Notes: generated by a model from the sequence alone, not told the origin. Positions 1-7,274 are shown, counted from the stretch's first letter. The stretch is DNA of 11,027 bases from an uncultured Gluconobacter sp. (GCA_937880175.1 CALFLO010000052.1:1-11027); one strand, 5' to 3'. Program-made: numbers and translations.

Positions 1-97
1 GTTCTGGCCGCGCCCCTCGCGGCCTTTCCGGGGGCGGAAAGCGGCAGACGAAGGCCGGGCCGGAACCGCGCAACGCGCGGCCGGAACGCAGTGGAGG
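1..97. repeat. Cluster of short GC-rich hairpins, non-coding
   Basis: Three perfect short inverted repeats lie close together. GGCCGCG 6-12 pairs with 18-24 (5-nt loop), CTTTCCG 24-30 with 35-41 (4-nt loop) and CCGCGC 66-71 with 75-80 (3-nt loop). The nonamer GGCCGGAAC occurs twice as a direct repeat, at 58-66 and 79-87. I see no convincing gene. The cluster lies downstream of the leftward Toprim gene and may be part of a regulatory or untranslated region of a gene beyond the left edge. A replication or transfer site is possible but nothing specific shows it. Confidence 0.5.
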
Positions 98-172
98 ATG
101 GCAGGGAGACGGCTATTTTGCTTCGCGATGCAAAGCGCGGCACGCGCGGCGGAAAATAGCCGTCTCCGCCAT
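98..172. repeat. Long inverted repeat with nested hairpin
   Basis: A perfect 15-bp inverted repeat (105-119 against 153-167, arm GGAGACGGCTATTTT) extends by five more pairs (ATGGC 98-102 with GCCAT 168-172) across a 2-nt bulge at 103-104. The 33-base loop is GC-rich. A second hairpin, TTTGC 117-121 with GCAAA 130-134, would compete with the long stem. There is no T-run beside the stem, so it is not a simple intrinsic terminator. Its position after the Toprim stop suggests a structured RNA, a protein-binding site or a mobile-element end; the function is unknown. Confidence 0.6.
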
Positions 173-291
173 TGCAGGCCCGGTCTGGCTGACGCCCGCT
201 CCCCTTCCAGAAAGGCCGCGGGCGCGCCTCATCCGGAAATGGGACAGCCCCGCGCCACACCGGAAAGAAGATACCCCCTTCCCGGCCCGCC
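173..291. other. Non-coding stretch between the inverted repeat and the Toprim gene
   Basis: No supported gene, tRNA or terminator is visible. The short plus-strand reading frame that crosses this stretch has low-complexity Arg/Pro/Ala content and runs into the antisense of the Toprim gene, so I regard it as spurious. Confidence 0.5.
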
Positions 292-1362
292 TCAGTGCGT
301 GACCGGATGCAGGAACCGCGCCACGTCCTGCGGGGCAAGCTGGGGATGCAGGATCGCCCGCATCGCCCCACGCCCGAGGTAGCGGAGATCATCGTTGAAA
401 TCCGCCAGACGCGGTGACAGCACGAGGCACTCGATCCCGGCCTCCTGCGTCCGGGCCTGCAGGGTCATCACCGCATGGTCTCCGGCGGGATCGTCATCGC
501 GCAGCACGTAGAGGCGGCGTAGCGTGGGCGGAAACGCCATGGCGGCGAGATGCGCCGAGGACAGGCAGGCGGCCAGTGGCAGAGCGGGCATGATCTCATG
601 GAGCGACAGCACCGTCTCGATCCCCTCGCCTGCCGCTAGAACGTCAGATGTCGTACCAAAGCGCACGGCCTGGCCGAGCAGGTCACCCATCGCGCGACGC
701 GGCATGGCGACGGGCGCCTTGCCCTTTCCGTTCCGCGCCAGCCAGGTGCGATGGATGCCGGTAACGCTGCCAGCAAGGTCAGTCACGGCGGCGATCATGG
801 CGGGCCAGATCTGGGTCTGACTGTCGGCATCGGCCCGGTAGTAGCAGTCCGGGTGGAAACGCAGCGATGGCAGGTCCGTCAGGCGTGTCAGGTCACGATG
901 CCGCAGCCAGGTTTCTGCCAGTGTGCCGGCGATCGGGCGGGACATGGCCCAGAGCCGTCGCGCAGAATCTGCCGTCCCTGATGCCTGTGGGGAAGCATCA
1001 TGACCGAACGCATGGGAGCGGCCGCGATCAGGGGGCTGTCGTGGCTGTGGTTGCGGCAGGCAGAGAAAGCGCCGGGCCTCGTCGGCGACATCACGGAAAT
1101 CCAGCAGCCCGAGGCTTTCACGGATGATGTCGAGCAGATCGCCATGCTGTCCTGTCGCGCCATCCGTCCATTTGCCCGCGCGGCCACGTCCGTCCGATCC
1201 ACCATGCAGGCGGACATAGAGCGACCGCCCCGGCGTGTTGCGCACGTCGCCGACCAGCCAGTAATTGCCATGCCGCCGCCCGGCCGACAGGTAATGACGG
1301 CACACCGCCTCTGCGTTTTCCGCCAGACGACGCGCGAGATCGCCTGCATCATGCGAGCCCAT
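292..1362 (-). CDS. Toprim domain protein (DUF7146-type, primase-like)
   Basis: This 356-aa cytoplasmic protein is probably involved in DNA replication or processing of the mobile element. The N-terminal part (about 1-100, including NYWLVGDVRNTPGRSLYVRL at 33-52 and the HGDLLDII segment) resembles the DUF7146 region found before Toprim domains in alphaproteobacterial elements. The C-terminal half carries a Toprim fold: conserved Glu in EGIET (246-250) and the metal-binding acidic cluster DDDPAG (289-294). I see no CHC2 zinc finger and no helicase motifs, so it is smaller than a DnaG primase or a phage primase-helicase. The ATG at 1362 is chosen because it overlaps the TAA of the upstream gene (TAATG), giving translational coupling. 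A start at 1434 would add 24 Arg-rich residues inside the upstream gene and is unlikely. The family call is fairly sure; enzymatic activity is inferred. Confidence 0.8.
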   Translation of the reverse strand: MGSHDAGDLARRLAENAEAVCRHYLSAGRRHGNYWLVGDVRNTPGRSLYVRLHGGSDGRGRAGKWTDGATGQHGDLLDIIRESLGLLDFRDVADEARRFLCLPQPQPRQPPDRGRSHAFGHDASPQASGTADSARRLWAMSRPIAGTLAETWLRHRDLTRLTDLPSLRFHPDCYYRADADSQTQIWPAMIAAVTDLAGSVTGIHRTWLARNGKGKAPVAMPRRAMGDLLGQAVRFGTTSDVLAAGEGIETVLSLHEIMPALPLAACLSSAHLAAMAFPPTLRRLYVLRDDDPAGDHAVMTLQARTQEAGIECLVLSPRLADFNDDLRYLGRGAMRAILHPQLAPQDVARFLHPVTH

Positions 1363-1790
1363 TACCCCTGCCCTCCTGTGTCGGGATCGCCTCCGTCCAG
1401 GGCGATCGCCAGCCAGCGATCGGTGGTCATCCATGAAATCGTCCTGCGCCGGCCAAGGTCAAGCAGATGCGCGCCACCGCTGAAGGCCCCGATCCGGGGA
1501 CGCGAGGCCGTATTGGCCCACTGGAATCCCCATCGGCCCCGCAACCGGAACATTCGCGCACAGCGTAGCACGAATTCCACCACCTGATGCGGATCGCCGG
1601 TTGTCTCATCGTGCATCCAGAGTTTCGTGCCGCCATATTCCGGCACGATCGACAGAATAAAACCGTCAGAGGGCGGATCTTCCGCCGCCAGTTCGTCCAT
1701 GAATGCAATGTAGAGGTCGAGCGCCCTGGCAGCATTTTCCACCGTACCCACATCGAGTACGCAGGAAAAATGGGTGAAGAAATCAGCCAT
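1362..1790 (-). CDS. Conserved-looking hypothetical protein, 142 aa
   Basis: I do not recognise a named domain. The protein looks soluble and compact, without a signal peptide or membrane helix. It has an alternating helix/strand pattern, an acidic first half (DELAAEDPPSDGF around 32-44) and a Trp/Arg-rich second half (RLRGRWGFQWANT around 82-94). The start is supported by GGAG eight bases before the ATG. Its TAA stop overlaps the Toprim ATG, so the two proteins are probably made together and may function together on the plasmid or element. The start codon is only 16 bases beyond an intrinsic terminator of the preceding DUF932 gene, leaving no room for a separate promoter; expression must come from read-through or from a promoter overlapping the terminator or lying inside the DUF932 gene. 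Confidence 0.7.
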   Translation of the reverse strand: MADFFTHFSCVLDVGTVENAARALDLYIAFMDELAAEDPPSDGFILSIVPEYGGTKLWMHDETTGDPHQVVEFVLRCARMFRLRGRWGFQWANTASRPRIGAFSGGAHLLDLGRRRTISWMTTDRWLAIALDGGDPDTGGQG

Positions 1791-1806
1791 CGGAAGAACT
1801 CCGGAA

Positions 1807-1835
1807 ACGAAAAAGCCCGGCGCAGGGGCCGGGCT
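1807..1835 (-). terminator. Rho-independent terminator after the DUF932 gene
   Basis: Read on the minus strand, AGCCCGGC (1835-1828) and its perfect complement (1821-1814) form an 8-bp GC-rich stem with a 6-nt loop, followed by five T (plus-strand A at 1810-1814, the first pairing within the stem). It starts 38 bases after the DUF932 stop codon. No T-run exists on the other side, so it acts leftward only. Confidence 0.85.
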
Positions 1836-1873
1836 CGTAAGAACGTATTGACGGAAAAGCGTGCAGTCGTCTT

Positions 1874-3076
1874 TCAGGACGCACGCTCCATCAACCTGCG
1901 GGCCTTCTCCTCCAGATCCAGCCGCGTGTCCTGGTTGGCCTTTGTCCGCGCCAGCGCTGTAATTCCCTGCACGAAATCGAACACGCTCTCGGGCTTGCGT
2001 CCTTCCTCATGCAGCACGGTTTCGATGATCTTCGCGGTTTCCGGTTTTGAAAAACCACGCCGACGCAGGAAACTTTCCCGATCGTCATCGGTTCTGGCCA
2101 CCAGCGCTTTGCGCGAGGCCTGAATGCCCGAGACGAACGACGCCGGGCTGGCCGTGGCGAAATTTCGCAGGGCCGGTGTGGCCTGATGTACAAAACGCGA
2201 GGCGGCGAACTTGCTATGCCGGATCGTGATCTGTTCGAAATTCTCCACGCCCCAGAGCATGCGATTTTGGCACACTCCGCGCAGATAAAACGACGCAATA
2301 CCGAGGCTCTTGCTGCCAACTTCCGAATTCCAGGCATAGAAGCCCCGGAAATAGAGATCGGGGTCACCATTGGGCAGGCGTCCGGCCTCGATCGGGTGTG
2401 TATCGTCGACCAAAAACAGGAAGACATCCCTGTCTGACGCATACAGCGTCGTGGTTTCCTTCGTGATGTCCACGTACGGATTATGGGTCATGGTGGCCCA
2501 GTCGATCACGCCCGGCACCTTCCAGTTGGTATCGCCTGTGCCGTCACCGGCAATTTTCCGCACCGCACCGACCAGTTCATGATCCCAGATACGGCCGTAA
2601 TCGGGACCGGTCACGGCACGCAGTTCGACGCGGCCGTCCTCGGTCTCCAGCGTTTTCACCAGTTCGGCTCGGTGCGACAGCAGACCGTGCTGCAGGTTGA
2701 TCGCCGCCAGTGGGGCCGGCAGGTTACGCAGGTATGACGAAGGGGCACCGACAAGGCTGCACATCTGGCCAAAGGACCAGTGCGTGGGGGCAATCGGATC
2801 ATTCTGTCCTGGCACGGTCAGGGTCAGGCGCTCGGCATTGTCGCGGGACGCTTCCACGCGAATGGCGCGGCTTTCCACCGTGCGGGCGGTGGCGCGCTCG
2901 GCACGGGCAAGTGTGGCGGCATGCAGGTCAGACAGGGACAGGTAGCGCTCGTCATCGGGACGCGAGAACCATTCGGACGAGACGCGGGCATTGCGCTCGC
3001 CACGGGAGGGATCAATCCTGAAGCCGCCAGACGCGGCACCACGGGACGCAGGGGGCAGGATGGTGGTCGTGGTCAT
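1874..3076 (-). CDS. DUF932 domain protein
   Basis: This 400-aa protein matches in length and texture the DUF932 family of plasmid- and phage-borne proteins, whose biochemical role is not settled. Family-like segments include THWSFGQMCSLVGAPSSYLR (98-117), the region with AVTGPDYGRIWDHELV (154-169), FLFLVDDTHPIE (219-230) and GVENFEQITIRHS (276-288). The C-terminal 60 residues are charged and helical. The ATG at 3076 is preceded by AGAGGAGAG six bases away, an excellent Shine-Dalgarno. A start at 3154 would add 26 Arg-rich residues and overlap the parB terminator. The gene lies between two terminators, so it should have its own promoter within the 78 bases after the parB terminator; I could not pick out -35/-10 boxes with confidence. 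No signal peptide or membrane segment is visible. Confidence 0.82.
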   Translation of the reverse strand: MTTTTILPPASRGAASGGFRIDPSRGERNARVSSEWFSRPDDERYLSLSDLHAATLARAERATARTVESRAIRVEASRDNAERLTLTVPGQNDPIAPTHWSFGQMCSLVGAPSSYLRNLPAPLAAINLQHGLLSHRAELVKTLETEDGRVELRAVTGPDYGRIWDHELVGAVRKIAGDGTGDTNWKVPGVIDWATMTHNPYVDITKETTTLYASDRDVFLFLVDDTHPIEAGRLPNGDPDLYFRGFYAWNSEVGSKSLGIASFYLRGVCQNRMLWGVENFEQITIRHSKFAASRFVHQATPALRNFATASPASFVSGIQASRKALVARTDDDRESFLRRRGFSKPETAKIIETVLHEEGRKPESVFDFVQGITALARTKANQDTRLDLEEKARRLMERAS

Positions 3077-3093
3077 GGAAAACTCTCCTCTGA

Positions 3094-3109
3094 TGCCGAT
3101 TATTCGGCA
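3094..3109. promoter_or_regulatory. Small palindrome just upstream of the DUF932 ribosome-binding site
   Basis: TGCCGA (3094-3099) and TCGGCA (3104-3109) form a perfect 6-bp inverted repeat with a 4-nt AT loop, immediately before the Shine-Dalgarno of the DUF932 gene. It could be an operator or a 5'-UTR hairpin. Short palindromes arise by chance, so the functional claim is weak. Confidence 0.35.
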
Positions 3110-3155
3110 CAGAAGGCGAAGCCGACCTCTCCCTCTTTCCGGGACGCCGGACATG

Positions 3156-3187
3156 AAAAAAGCGGCTTCCGGGTACCGGAAGCCGCT
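3156..3187 (-). terminator. Rho-independent terminator after parB
   Basis: On the minus strand, a perfect 12-bp stem AGCGGCTTCCGG (3187-3176) pairs with 3172-3161 around a 3-nt loop. It is followed directly by a run of T (plus-strand A at 3156-3161). It begins 27 bases past the parB stop codon and would end the parB transcript cleanly. It is the strongest terminator in the window. Confidence 0.92.
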
Positions 3188-3214
3188 GTCTCACTATTCC
3201 AAAAATCCATTGCA

Positions 3215-5296
3215 CTATTCGGCAGCAATGGCCTCCACACCTTCGCCCACCGTTGCCGTTTCAACCGGTACCTGCTCTGCACCTCCTGCCGTGCGCAACG
3301 CCTCGGGCAGCCAGCCCGAACCATCCAGCAGCCGCTCAGCTTCTCGCGCCATATCGGGCTTTTTCAGGTGGACAATACGGTCAGCCGCCTCGTCACCGCG
3401 TGCTTCGCGCACCGCCTGCAGGATACGGGCCTTGGTCACCCGGCCCAGATAGTTCTCGACCGTTGGCTGCCACCCTGCCTCGACCAGATCAAGGCTGAGG
3501 GCCGATGCCAGTCGGTCTGCCCGCTTCAGACGCTCGGTTACGCTGCGCTGGGAGACACCGCCGTAAGCGGGCATGCGCTCGTAGAGCGCATTGACCCCGA
3601 AAGACAGGCAATGCGCCAGCAATGCCATGCGACTGGCATCGTCCAGCCCGTCGATCCAGCGCGACAGCGCATCCTCGTCCTCGGGCAGGTCATGCTTCCA
3701 GCCCTCGTTGCGCTGGCGCAGCGCATGCGCCGGCACACTGCCCGGCATGTCGGGGGAATGAACCGGCAGCGGGATTTCCCGGACATAGGCTTCCAAGCAA
3801 TCCGCGCCCGGTGTCTGCCAGTAAACATCGCGCACCAAAGTGTGCAGCAGTTCCGTCAGCGCGATATGCGGGTTGCTGGCAAAGGCGTCCCGCAGGGCCA
3901 GCGTGCGCCAGGCTGTCAGTTCGGTGAGCAACCGGTCGGGCAACGGCTTGATCCCGTCTTCTTCCTCGGATTCGACGTCGGGAGCGATGCTATCGCCCAC
4001 TCCGCCTTCATCACTGCCATAATCAGCAATACGTTCATCCCGCCCTTCATACGTGGGGTGATCGTATTCATCCGAACCGTCAACATCATCGGTCTCTTCC
4101 GGCTCGGCCGACATGTCCTCGGGCAGCACGAACCCCCGCTCCACCTGCAGTGTGCCATCACTGTCGAGGCTGACGAACACACCTGCCCGCGCCATGTCAG
4201 CGGGATCGAACGCCAGAGGCCGTTCTTCCAGGGCAAGAATGGCCCGTTCGATCTCGCCCAGCCTTGCATCAACCTCATCAGGGTATTCATCGGCCTGGGC
4301 GTATTCGGCCTCGATGGTTTCCTGCTCGACACGCAGGGCTTCGAGGCGGACCGTCTCTTCATCGGCCAGTAGCACTTCCGTGCCATCAATTTCCGCGAAC
4401 TGCCGGGTATGCCCCCATGGAAACGACAGGGCCGTCTCGACCCATTTCCAGCCCTCGGCGCGGATATCTTCTGCGGCTGCATGCAGCTTTTCCATCACCA
4501 GCCGGTCCAGAATAGCCGGACCCTGCAGCCAGCCGCCGTCATCGGCCTCGAACAGGTCGCGCATGATATGACCGCCCGCTGCGATATAGGCCTCCAGCCC
4601 GACGAAGCGGGCACGGGCGTCCGAGGCCCGCACAGTCTTTTCCGTTAGCATGCGGCGGATGACATAGGGCTCACGGTTATGGCTCTGGCTGACGATTTCC
4701 CAGACCTGTTCCTGACGGGCATGGTCATCGCTGATGGAAAAGGCCATCAGCTGCTCCAGACGCATGCCGTCCTGCTCATAGATATCGAGCAGTTTGTCAG
4801 ACACGGTCATCAGCCGCAGACGCTGTCTGACCATGGCCGGTGCGACAAAGAACGCGGCGGCGATTTCCTCTGCGGACATGCCTTTCTCCAGCATGTCACG
4901 GAAGGCACGGAACTGGTCCAGCGGATGCAGGGCCACGCGCTGGACATTCTCGGCCAGGGAGTCATCCTCGGCGAGAATGGCTGACCCAGCCTCGCGTACG
5001 ACGCACGGCACCGGGGCCGTCTTAGCCAGTTTCTTCTGCTTCACCAGCAGTTCGAGGGCGCGAAAACGTCGTCCGCCAGCAGGCACTTCATAGGTGCCGG
5101 TCTCGGCCCCTTCGCCGTCAACGACGGGACGGACATTCAGGCTCTGCAGCAGTCCGCGGCGCTCGATATCGCGGGCCAGTTCCTCGATCGACAGGCCGGA
5201 CTTCACACGCCGCACGTTGGACTGGGACAGCACGAGCCGGTTGAACGGGATGTCACGGGAGGAACTCAGGGTGATTTTGGGAATAGCGGTCGCCAT
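3215..5296 (-). CDS. Large ParB/RepB-family partition-like protein
   Basis: The N-terminal 130 residues form a ParB CTP-binding/nuclease-like domain. Visible are an SNVRR motif (26-30), GGRRFRA (74-80, the arginine-rich CTP-binding motif, normally GERRxRA) and ENVQR (116-120, the ENxQR motif). A helix-turn-helix candidate follows at about 138-165 (MSAEEIAAAFFVAPAMVRQR). At 693 aa it is about twice the usual ParB length. The extra C-terminal half has a Glu-rich helical part (about 310-360), a strongly acidic disordered linker (about 393-448) and a further helical domain to the end. The ATG at 5296 is preceded by GGAG nine bases away; the frame extends to an ATG at 5347, but those 17 residues are unlike a ParB start. 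No parA is in the window, so it may be a stand-alone ParB-like regulator rather than part of a ParABS pair. Family is sure; partition role is inferred. Confidence 0.88.
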   Translation of the reverse strand: MATAIPKITLSSSRDIPFNRLVLSQSNVRRVKSGLSIEELARDIERRGLLQSLNVRPVVDGEGAETGTYEVPAGGRRFRALELLVKQKKLAKTAPVPCVVREAGSAILAEDDSLAENVQRVALHPLDQFRAFRDMLEKGMSAEEIAAAFFVAPAMVRQRLRLMTVSDKLLDIYEQDGMRLEQLMAFSISDDHARQEQVWEIVSQSHNREPYVIRRMLTEKTVRASDARARFVGLEAYIAAGGHIMRDLFEADDGGWLQGPAILDRLVMEKLHAAAEDIRAEGWKWVETALSFPWGHTRQFAEIDGTEVLLADEETVRLEALRVEQETIEAEYAQADEYPDEVDARLGEIERAILALEERPLAFDPADMARAGVFVSLDSDGTLQVERGFVLPEDMSAEPEETDDVDGSDEYDHPTYEGRDERIADYGSDEGGVGDSIAPDVESEEEDGIKPLPDRLLTELTAWRTLALRDAFASNPHIALTELLHTLVRDVYWQTPGADCLEAYVREIPLPVHSPDMPGSVPAHALRQRNEGWKHDLPEDEDALSRWIDGLDDASRMALLAHCLSFGVNALYERMPAYGGVSQRSVTERLKRADRLASALSLDLVEAGWQPTVENYLGRVTKARILQAVREARGDEAADRIVHLKKPDMAREAERLLDGSGWLPEALRTAGGAEQVPVETATVGEGVEAIAAE

Positions 5297-5323
5297 GGCG
5301 AAACACTCCATGACGGGCGGACA

Positions 5324-5334
5324 AGAGACTCTCT
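5324..5334. promoter_or_regulatory. Short palindrome in the parB leader
   Basis: AGAGACTCTCT is a perfect palindrome around one central base, 28 bases upstream of the parB start. It could be an operator or a ParB-binding half of a larger site, but its length does not exclude chance. Confidence 0.2.
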
Positions 5335-5398
5335 CCCACCCTCTCAACCCGTCACGAAAATCCGCGCAGCCCTCTGACTCTAAAGGCTCCAGAGCCGC

Positions 5399-5527
5399 CT
5401 AAAGTCCGCAGCCTTTTCCCGGCAGGAAACGACGGCAATCGGGGGGAACGGACTGGCAGGTTTCCGACCACTGCGCTGGAAAGCAGTCCTTCATCTGGTT
5501 GACGAGCTTCGGCGTAAGGCCAATCAT
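5399..5527 (-). CDS. Small Cys-rich hypothetical protein, 42 aa
   Basis: This short reading frame starts MIGLTPKLVNQMKDC and ends with a GKGCGL tail. It has four cysteines at 15, 24, 31 and 40, spaced C-x8-C-x6-C-x8-C, plus several prolines. This could suit a small metal-binding or disulfide-stabilised protein; I do not recognise a family. The ATG overlaps the TGA of the preceding frame as ATGA, and GAGG lies about seven bases upstream, both signs of real translation. Codon third positions are mostly G or C, like the backbone genes. It precedes parB in the same direction, with 102 bases between them. An alternative view is that it is the remnant of a longer gene. Confidence 0.5.
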   Translation of the reverse strand: MIGLTPKLVNQMKDCFPAQWSETCQSVPPDCRRFLPGKGCGL

Positions 5528-5690
5528 CGAGAGGCCTCCACCTGCGCCACTACGGCGCGGACACGCTTCATGCCCTCGTCTGGGTTCGCATAAACGCCCT
5601 CGCGGGCAGAATCTCGCCGTCTGGCGCTAATACCACCCAGAGACACAGCTCTAGCGGATTGTCCTCGGGCACGAATGCTGGGAACCCCAT
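5524..5690 (-). pseudogene. Probable frameshifted or truncated small gene
   Basis: Two overlapping minus-strand frames each look coding over half of this stretch. From the ATG at 5690, one frame reads MGFPAFVPEDNPLELCLWVV and on to LAPDGEIL with GC-rich third positions, then ends at 5568. The other reads AREGVYANPDEGMKRVRAVV and on to AQVEASR, with good codon use, and ends in TGA at 5524, which overlaps the ATG of the 42-aa ORF. A single-base deletion near 5612-5618 would explain the pair. Alternatively, only the second frame is real and starts at GTG 5646 (40 aa). That frame stays open as far as 5760, crossing the composition junction, so the gene may also have lost its original N-terminus when the cargo arrived. 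Confidence 0.45.
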
Positions 5691-5897
5691 TGCTATTTTC
5701 AGTTTGATGGTTACTATAACTCCGAAGTGGAAATTGATTTATGACAGCTATAATTTGTTCTTATATATCGAATACATGCGAAAAACGTGGATGCTTAACG
5801 GTATTTAAGTGGCCTCATCATTGCTTATATTAAAATAATTGAGAAAACTTATTTAAATAATGATTAAAAATTCCGACAAATAAGGGTGGAATGAAAA
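5691..5897. promoter_or_regulatory. AT-rich divergent intergenic region
   Basis: Composition drops abruptly from the GC-rich backbone to AT-rich DNA with many TTAAA/AATAA tracts. It separates the leftward small genes from the rightward DUF2235 gene and must hold the promoter of the latter. TTGAGA near 5840-5845 is a possible -35 box, but no convincing -10 lies at standard spacing. GGTTACTATAACTCC around 5710-5724 contains a near-palindrome (GTTAC-TATAAC) that could be an operator. No gene is visible. Confidence 0.4.
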
Positions 5898-7274
5898 ATG
5901 AAACGCTTGATTTTTTGCTTCGATGGTACATGGAATACGTTAAATGAGTTTACACCGACCAATGTCGTGCTGACAGCTGCCAGTATCCAGAGAACTACCC
6001 CTAATGCGGTCACTCAGATCATTCATTATGACGAAGGTGTTGGCACAGGCGCCGATGAACACTGGACTGGAGGAATGTTTGGTTCAGGACTGATCGAGCA
6101 TGTTCGCGCAGCGTATCGCTTTTTAATTTTCAACTATGATCCAAGAGATGAAATATATGTCTTCGGTTTCTCTCGTGGTGCCTTCAGTGCTCGGTCTTTT
6201 ATTGGCTTCATTAGGCATGTGGGTCCGCTTCGTCGGCTACATGCTGGGCGCATAGATCAAGCTCTCGAACTCTATCGCCATCGACTGGATGAAAAGGATG
6301 GGGCGGAGGAAAATCTTCGACAATTTCGCGCGGATTACTCTAGTGATGTGTGTGTTGATCAAGAAGATGATGATTGGCGGTGTGCCAATATTGCGACATA
6401 CACAGCTGGTTCAGCACCGATTATGTCCATCCAGTATCTTGGTGTATGGGATACAGTGTCAGCTCTTGGGTTGCCAGAAAATATTCCCTTTAGTAAACTA
6501 CTGAACAGAAATCAGCGCTTTCATGATGCAACACTTGATGATTTCGTCAAAAGCGCACGGCACGCAGTTGCCTTAGACGAACGTAGAGAAACTTTCCCTT
6601 CGGTGCCTCTTGGGGAAGTAACGCACCTTAACCAAACGCTCGGGTATAATAATTCTGATCCAAAGGCTCCATACCAAGAGCGATGGTTCCCTGGCGTTCA
6701 TGGCTCAGTCGGTGGTGGTGGTGATATCAGAGGCTTGTCGGATGACGCGCTCGCGTGGGTTCTCAAGGGGGCTAAAGAGGCTGGTCTTCATTTGGACACA
6801 GCCTTGGGCACTCGGATTGATGGCTTTCACCCAGATTGGCTGGCACCACTCAATAACGTCAAGCATCCGACTTGGAGTCCAACTCAGGTGGTCAAGACGG
6901 ATCGTGCCGGTCCTGATCATGTATGGCAGATGTCGGTTAGCGCTGTTCGTCGCTGGCAAGCCCCCGCTTCACTGCTGCCAGACGGCAAGACGTATCGGCC
7001 AAAAAGCCTTGAACGTGTGGCAAATGAACTGGCGCGGCTCACACCGTGGAAGTTTGTCGCCCCGACTGATTTGATCGAAACGGTTGTCGTGAAAAGTGGA
7101 GATACTTTGAGTGCTTATGCAGAAAAATATTATGGGAATGCCGAACTTTATCCAATCATCTTCGAAGCTAATAAGGATGTAATTGAAACGGCCGATGATT
7201 TATTCGCCGGACAAACAATTCGAATTCCGAAAAAACCACTTCCTACTCCGTCAAATTCTGACAGCGTTTCATGA
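5898..7274 (+). CDS. DUF2235 alpha/beta-hydrolase (Tle1-like lipase family) with C-terminal LysM
   Basis: The 458-aa protein opens with IFCFDGTWNT (5-14), the DUF2235 signature that begins the hydrolase fold. The nucleophile elbow is GFSRG (90-94, Ser92). A likely catalytic Asp is D185 in LGVWDTVSALG, and the His is H268 in PGVHGSVGGG. DUF2235 includes the Tle1 phospholipase effectors of type VI secretion. Residues about 393-446 form a LysM module (VKSGDTL, YYGNAELYPIIFEANK, LFAGQTIRIPKK), a fold that binds peptidoglycan or chitin-like glycans. There is no signal peptide. The start is supported by GTGGAA a few bases upstream. No type VI, VgrG or immunity gene is in the window. The gene is AT-richer than both flanks, which suggests recent transfer. 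It may be a lipase acting on the host or a rival membrane; target and trigger are unknown. Family call is sure, role is not. Confidence 0.88.
   Translation: MKRLIFCFDGTWNTLNEFTPTNVVLTAASIQRTTPNAVTQIIHYDEGVGTGADEHWTGGMFGSGLIEHVRAAYRFLIFNYDPRDEIYVFGFSRGAFSARSFIGFIRHVGPLRRLHAGRIDQALELYRHRLDEKDGAEENLRQFRADYSSDVCVDQEDDDWRCANIATYTAGSAPIMSIQYLGVWDTVSALGLPENIPFSKLLNRNQRFHDATLDDFVKSARHAVALDERRETFPSVPLGEVTHLNQTLGYNNSDPKAPYQERWFPGVHGSVGGGGDIRGLSDDALAWVLKGAKEAGLHLDTALGTRIDGFHPDWLAPLNNVKHPTWSPTQVVKTDRAGPDHVWQMSVSAVRRWQAPASLLPDGKTYRPKSLERVANELARLTPWKFVAPTDLIETVVVKSGDTLSAYAEKYYGNAELYPIIFEANKDVIETADDLFAGQTIRIPKKPLPTPSNSDSVS

Noticed and set aside
1000..2123. Plus-strand frames of 178-195 codons opposite the Toprim, 142-aa and DUF932 genes
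   Set aside because: They are Arg/Ser/Pro-rich antisense shadows that run across gene borders and a terminator.
3077..3154. Extension of the DUF932 protein to an ATG at 3154
   Set aside because: The strong Shine-Dalgarno belongs to the ATG at 3076, and the extension would begin beside the parB terminator T-run.
2780..4372. A 530-codon plus-strand open frame antisense to parB and DUF932
   Set aside because: It covers two well-supported minus-strand genes, has no ribosome-binding site, and its Gln/His/Arg/Pro-rich composition is that of a GC-rich antisense shadow.
5297..5347. N-terminal extension of parB to an upstream ATG at 5347
   Set aside because: The 17 extra residues are not ParB-like, and the ATG at 5296 has a well-placed GGAG.
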